NCBI RefSeq assembly: GCF_014842075.1
Contig: NZ_JACYVA010000006.1
Coordinates: 62,001 to 126,000 of the forward strand
Direction: 5' to 3'
Length of the DNA: 64,000 nt
DNA from: Sphingomonas sp. CFBP 13720
GTDB lineage: Bacteria; Pseudomonadota; Alphaproteobacteria; Sphingomonadales; Sphingomonadaceae
A model generated the notes under the pieces. It did not search any database, was not told the DNA's origin, and was given only the letters and a program-made list of their open reading frames with translations. Both the position numbers and the translations under genes were made by a program. How positions within the stretch are numbered: position 1 is the first letter of the stretch; each line of letters begins with the position of its first letter. Of the stretch, positions 61,174 through 64,000 are shown in pieces.

Positions 61174-61437
61174 GGAACGGGCATAGCGCGAACAGGGTTA
61201 ATAAGCCGTTGCCAGCCGGTTGAGGCCCGTGGCCATTGACCGTCACGGTGCGATCGGGTAGGGGCCGCGCGTCCCGCTGGGTCGGTTTCGTTTCCGCGCC
61301 GCCAGCCTGCATGTGGGTCAAGAGCTGAACGTTGCTGGAGACATCGGCCCCGGGGGCACATGCCCGCGTGGCCTTTGCGCATTTCTGATAAAGAACGGCT
61401 CCGGCAAAGTAACCGCAACAGTAAGGTGAAGGGCTTC

Positions 61438-61809
61438 ATGCCAACGATCAACCAGCTGGTCCGCAAGGGCCGCGAACCGCAGAAGGCCAAGTCGAAGGTC
61501 CCTGCGATGGACCAGAACCCGCAGAAGCGCGGTGTCTGCACCCGCGTCTACACGACGACTCCGAAGAAGCCGAACTCGGCATTGCGCAAGGTGGCCAAGG
61601 TTCGCCTGACCAACCAGCGCGAAGTCATCAGCTACATCCCCGGCGAAGGCCACAACCTCCAGGAGCACTCGGTGGTGCTGATCCGTGGTGGTCGTGTCCG
61701 CGATCTTCCCGGCGTTCGCTACCACGTCCTGCGCGGCGTGCTCGATACGCAGGGTGTCAAGGATCGTCGCCAGTCGCGTTCGAAGTACGGCGCCAAGCGT
61801 CCGAAGTGA
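61438..61809 (+). CDS. rpsL: 30S ribosomal protein S12
   Basis: S12 sits at the decoding centre and sets accuracy. The 123-residue product is complete: [20 protein letters not shown] at the start, [20 protein letters not shown] with wild-type Lys43, and [20 protein letters not shown] with DLPGVRYH. Position 88 is Arg, where E. coli and most bacteria have Lys; the codon is CGC. Lys88 to Arg is a known streptomycin-resistance change. A GTAAGGTGAAGGG-type ribosome binding site precedes the ATG. First gene of the str operon. Confidence 0.97.
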   Translation: MPTINQLVRKGREPQKAKSKVPAMDQNPQKRGVCTRVYTTTPKKPNSALRKVAKVRLTNQREVISYIPGEGHNLQEHSVVLIRGGRVRDLPGVRYHVLRGVLDTQGVKDRRQSRSKYGAKRPK

Positions 61810-61814
61810 TTTTG

Positions 61815-61830
61815 CGCCGCACATGCGGCG
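61815..61830 (+). other. Hairpin in rpsL-rpsG spacer
   Basis: CGCCGC (61815-61820), loop ACAT, GCGGCG (61825-61830), directly after the rpsL stop. No T-run follows. In E. coli this spacer carries the S7 autoregulatory site; whether this hairpin does so is unknown. Confidence 0.4.
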
Positions 61831-61898
61831 TGAAATCCACCTACCCCAGTAAGCCCCCGACGGGTTCGGGAACCGGCTGAAGAACGAAGGAATATCTG

Positions 61899-62369
61899 AT
61901 GGCTCGTCGTCGTCGTCCCGAAAAGCGGGAAATCCTGCCTGATCCCGTATACGGGGATGAGGTTCTGACCAAGTTCATGAATTCGGTGATGCTGGACGGC
62001 AAGAAGTCCGTCGCCGAAGGTATCGTGTACACGGCATTCGAAACCGTCGAATCGCGTGCGAAGCGCGATCCGCTGGGCGTGTTCCACGATGCGCTGAACA
62101 ACGTGAAGCCGAACATCGAGGTGCGTTCGCGTCGCGTCGGTGGTGCCACCTATCAGGTGCCGGTCGAAGTCCGTTTCGAACGCGCGCAGGCGCTGGCGAT
62201 CCGCTGGCTCATCACGTCGGCTCGCAACCGTTCGGAAAACACCATGTCGGCACGCCTCTCGGGCGAGTTGATGGATGCCGCCAACAACCGCGGCAACGCG
62301 GTCAAGAAGCGCGAAGACACGCACCGCATGGCGGAAGCGAACCGCGCCTTCTCGCACTACCGCTGGTAA
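61899..62369 (+). CDS. rpsG: 30S ribosomal protein S7
   Basis: S7 starts assembly of the 30S head and contacts the E site. The 156-residue product is a standard S7: [20 protein letters not shown] at the start, [20 protein letters not shown], an [16 protein letters not shown] segment and a C-terminal tail NRAFSHYRW. It lies 89 bp after rpsL and 96 bp before fusA. Confidence 0.97.
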   Translation: MARRRRPEKREILPDPVYGDEVLTKFMNSVMLDGKKSVAEGIVYTAFETVESRAKRDPLGVFHDALNNVKPNIEVRSRRVGGATYQVPVEVRFERAQALAIRWLITSARNRSENTMSARLSGELMDAANNRGNAVKKREDTHRMAEANRAFSHYRW

Positions 62370-62417
62370 CGAGGCGCATAGCGGTCTTCCGCTGGCACCA
62401 ACCCTGACCTATATGAC

Positions 62418-62442
62418 GGGGAGCCGGGCCGACCGGCTCCCC
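62418..62442 (+). promoter_or_regulatory. Strong hairpin between rpsG and fusA
   Basis: GGGGAGCCGG (62418-62427) and CCGGCTCCCC (62433-62442) form a perfect 10-bp stem with a 5-nt loop, 23 bp before the fusA ATG. There is no T-run, so it is not a classical terminator. It could modulate fusA translation, protect the mRNA or mark a processing site. Confidence 0.6.
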
Positions 62443-62465
62443 GCATCGCTTGAGGAAGATCGATC

Positions 62466-64000
<1,535 letters not shown>

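Overview
The window looks like chromosome of a sphingomonad (Alphaproteobacteria, probably Sphingomonas or a close relative). The basis is high GC with strong G/C third positions, alphaproteobacterial families (a TrcR-type DUF1013 regulator, DUF1192), ribosomal proteins of alphaproteobacterial type, and the general gene content. No species call is possible from the sequence alone.

Layout. (1) 1-19425 is ordinary chromosome: the end of a DnaJ-type protein, a YihY membrane protein, fabI, a GNAT acetyltransferase, aroC, purA, an FAH-family hydrolase, a YegD-like Hsp70, an M3 oligopeptidase, a three-gene branched-chain 2-oxoacid dehydrogenase operon (E1alpha, E1beta, E2), a DUF885 metallopeptidase-like protein and folK, then tRNA-Lys(TTT) at 19466-19541. 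The gaps carry small hairpin repeats and a (CT)14 tract. (2) 19737-39731 is a compact flagellar basal-body and export locus in two converging blocks. The plus block runs flgF-G-A-H-I-B-C, fliE-F, a small ORF where fliG is expected, fliH-I-J, a fliK-position ORF, flgD-E, a FliM-like gene, fliN-O-P, a FliA-like sigma factor, a TPR protein and an unknown. The minus block is fliQ-R, flhB-A and another TPR protein. Most junctions are 4-bp or shorter start/stop overlaps, so expression is probably strongly coupled. Flagellin, hook-filament junction proteins, cap, stator and chemotaxis genes are absent from the window. The switch is also reduced: no full FliG, a short FliF, a short FliM.

(3) 39936-51685 is a very large RHS/YD-repeat polymorphic toxin locus, divergent from fliQ. 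The reading frame is broken by two exactly compensating one-base shifts in G-runs (near 48745 and 49105). If these are corrected, one protein of about 3720 residues results, with tandem beta-rich insert domains, a LysM-like segment, a Gly/Ala-rich hydrophobic region and an HNH-like C-terminal tail. A SUKH (SMI1/KNR4) immunity gene follows. After it comes a 58-codon ORF whose sequence resembles the toxin tail. This end of the locus is visibly AT-rich against its surroundings.

(4) 51798-64000 returns to ordinary chromosome: uxuA, clpA, DUF1192, a quinone oxidoreductase, the TrcR-like regulator, a dienelactone hydrolase, a glutathione S-transferase, a cyclophilin, a MAPEG protein, an unknown membrane protein and the start of the str operon (rpsL, rpsG, fusA; fusA runs off the end). 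RpsL carries Arg at position 88, a site tied to streptomycin resistance.

The most notable features are the reduced flagellum-type export apparatus and the adjacent RHS toxin/immunity/orphan-tail cassette. A functional link between them is only a hypothesis.
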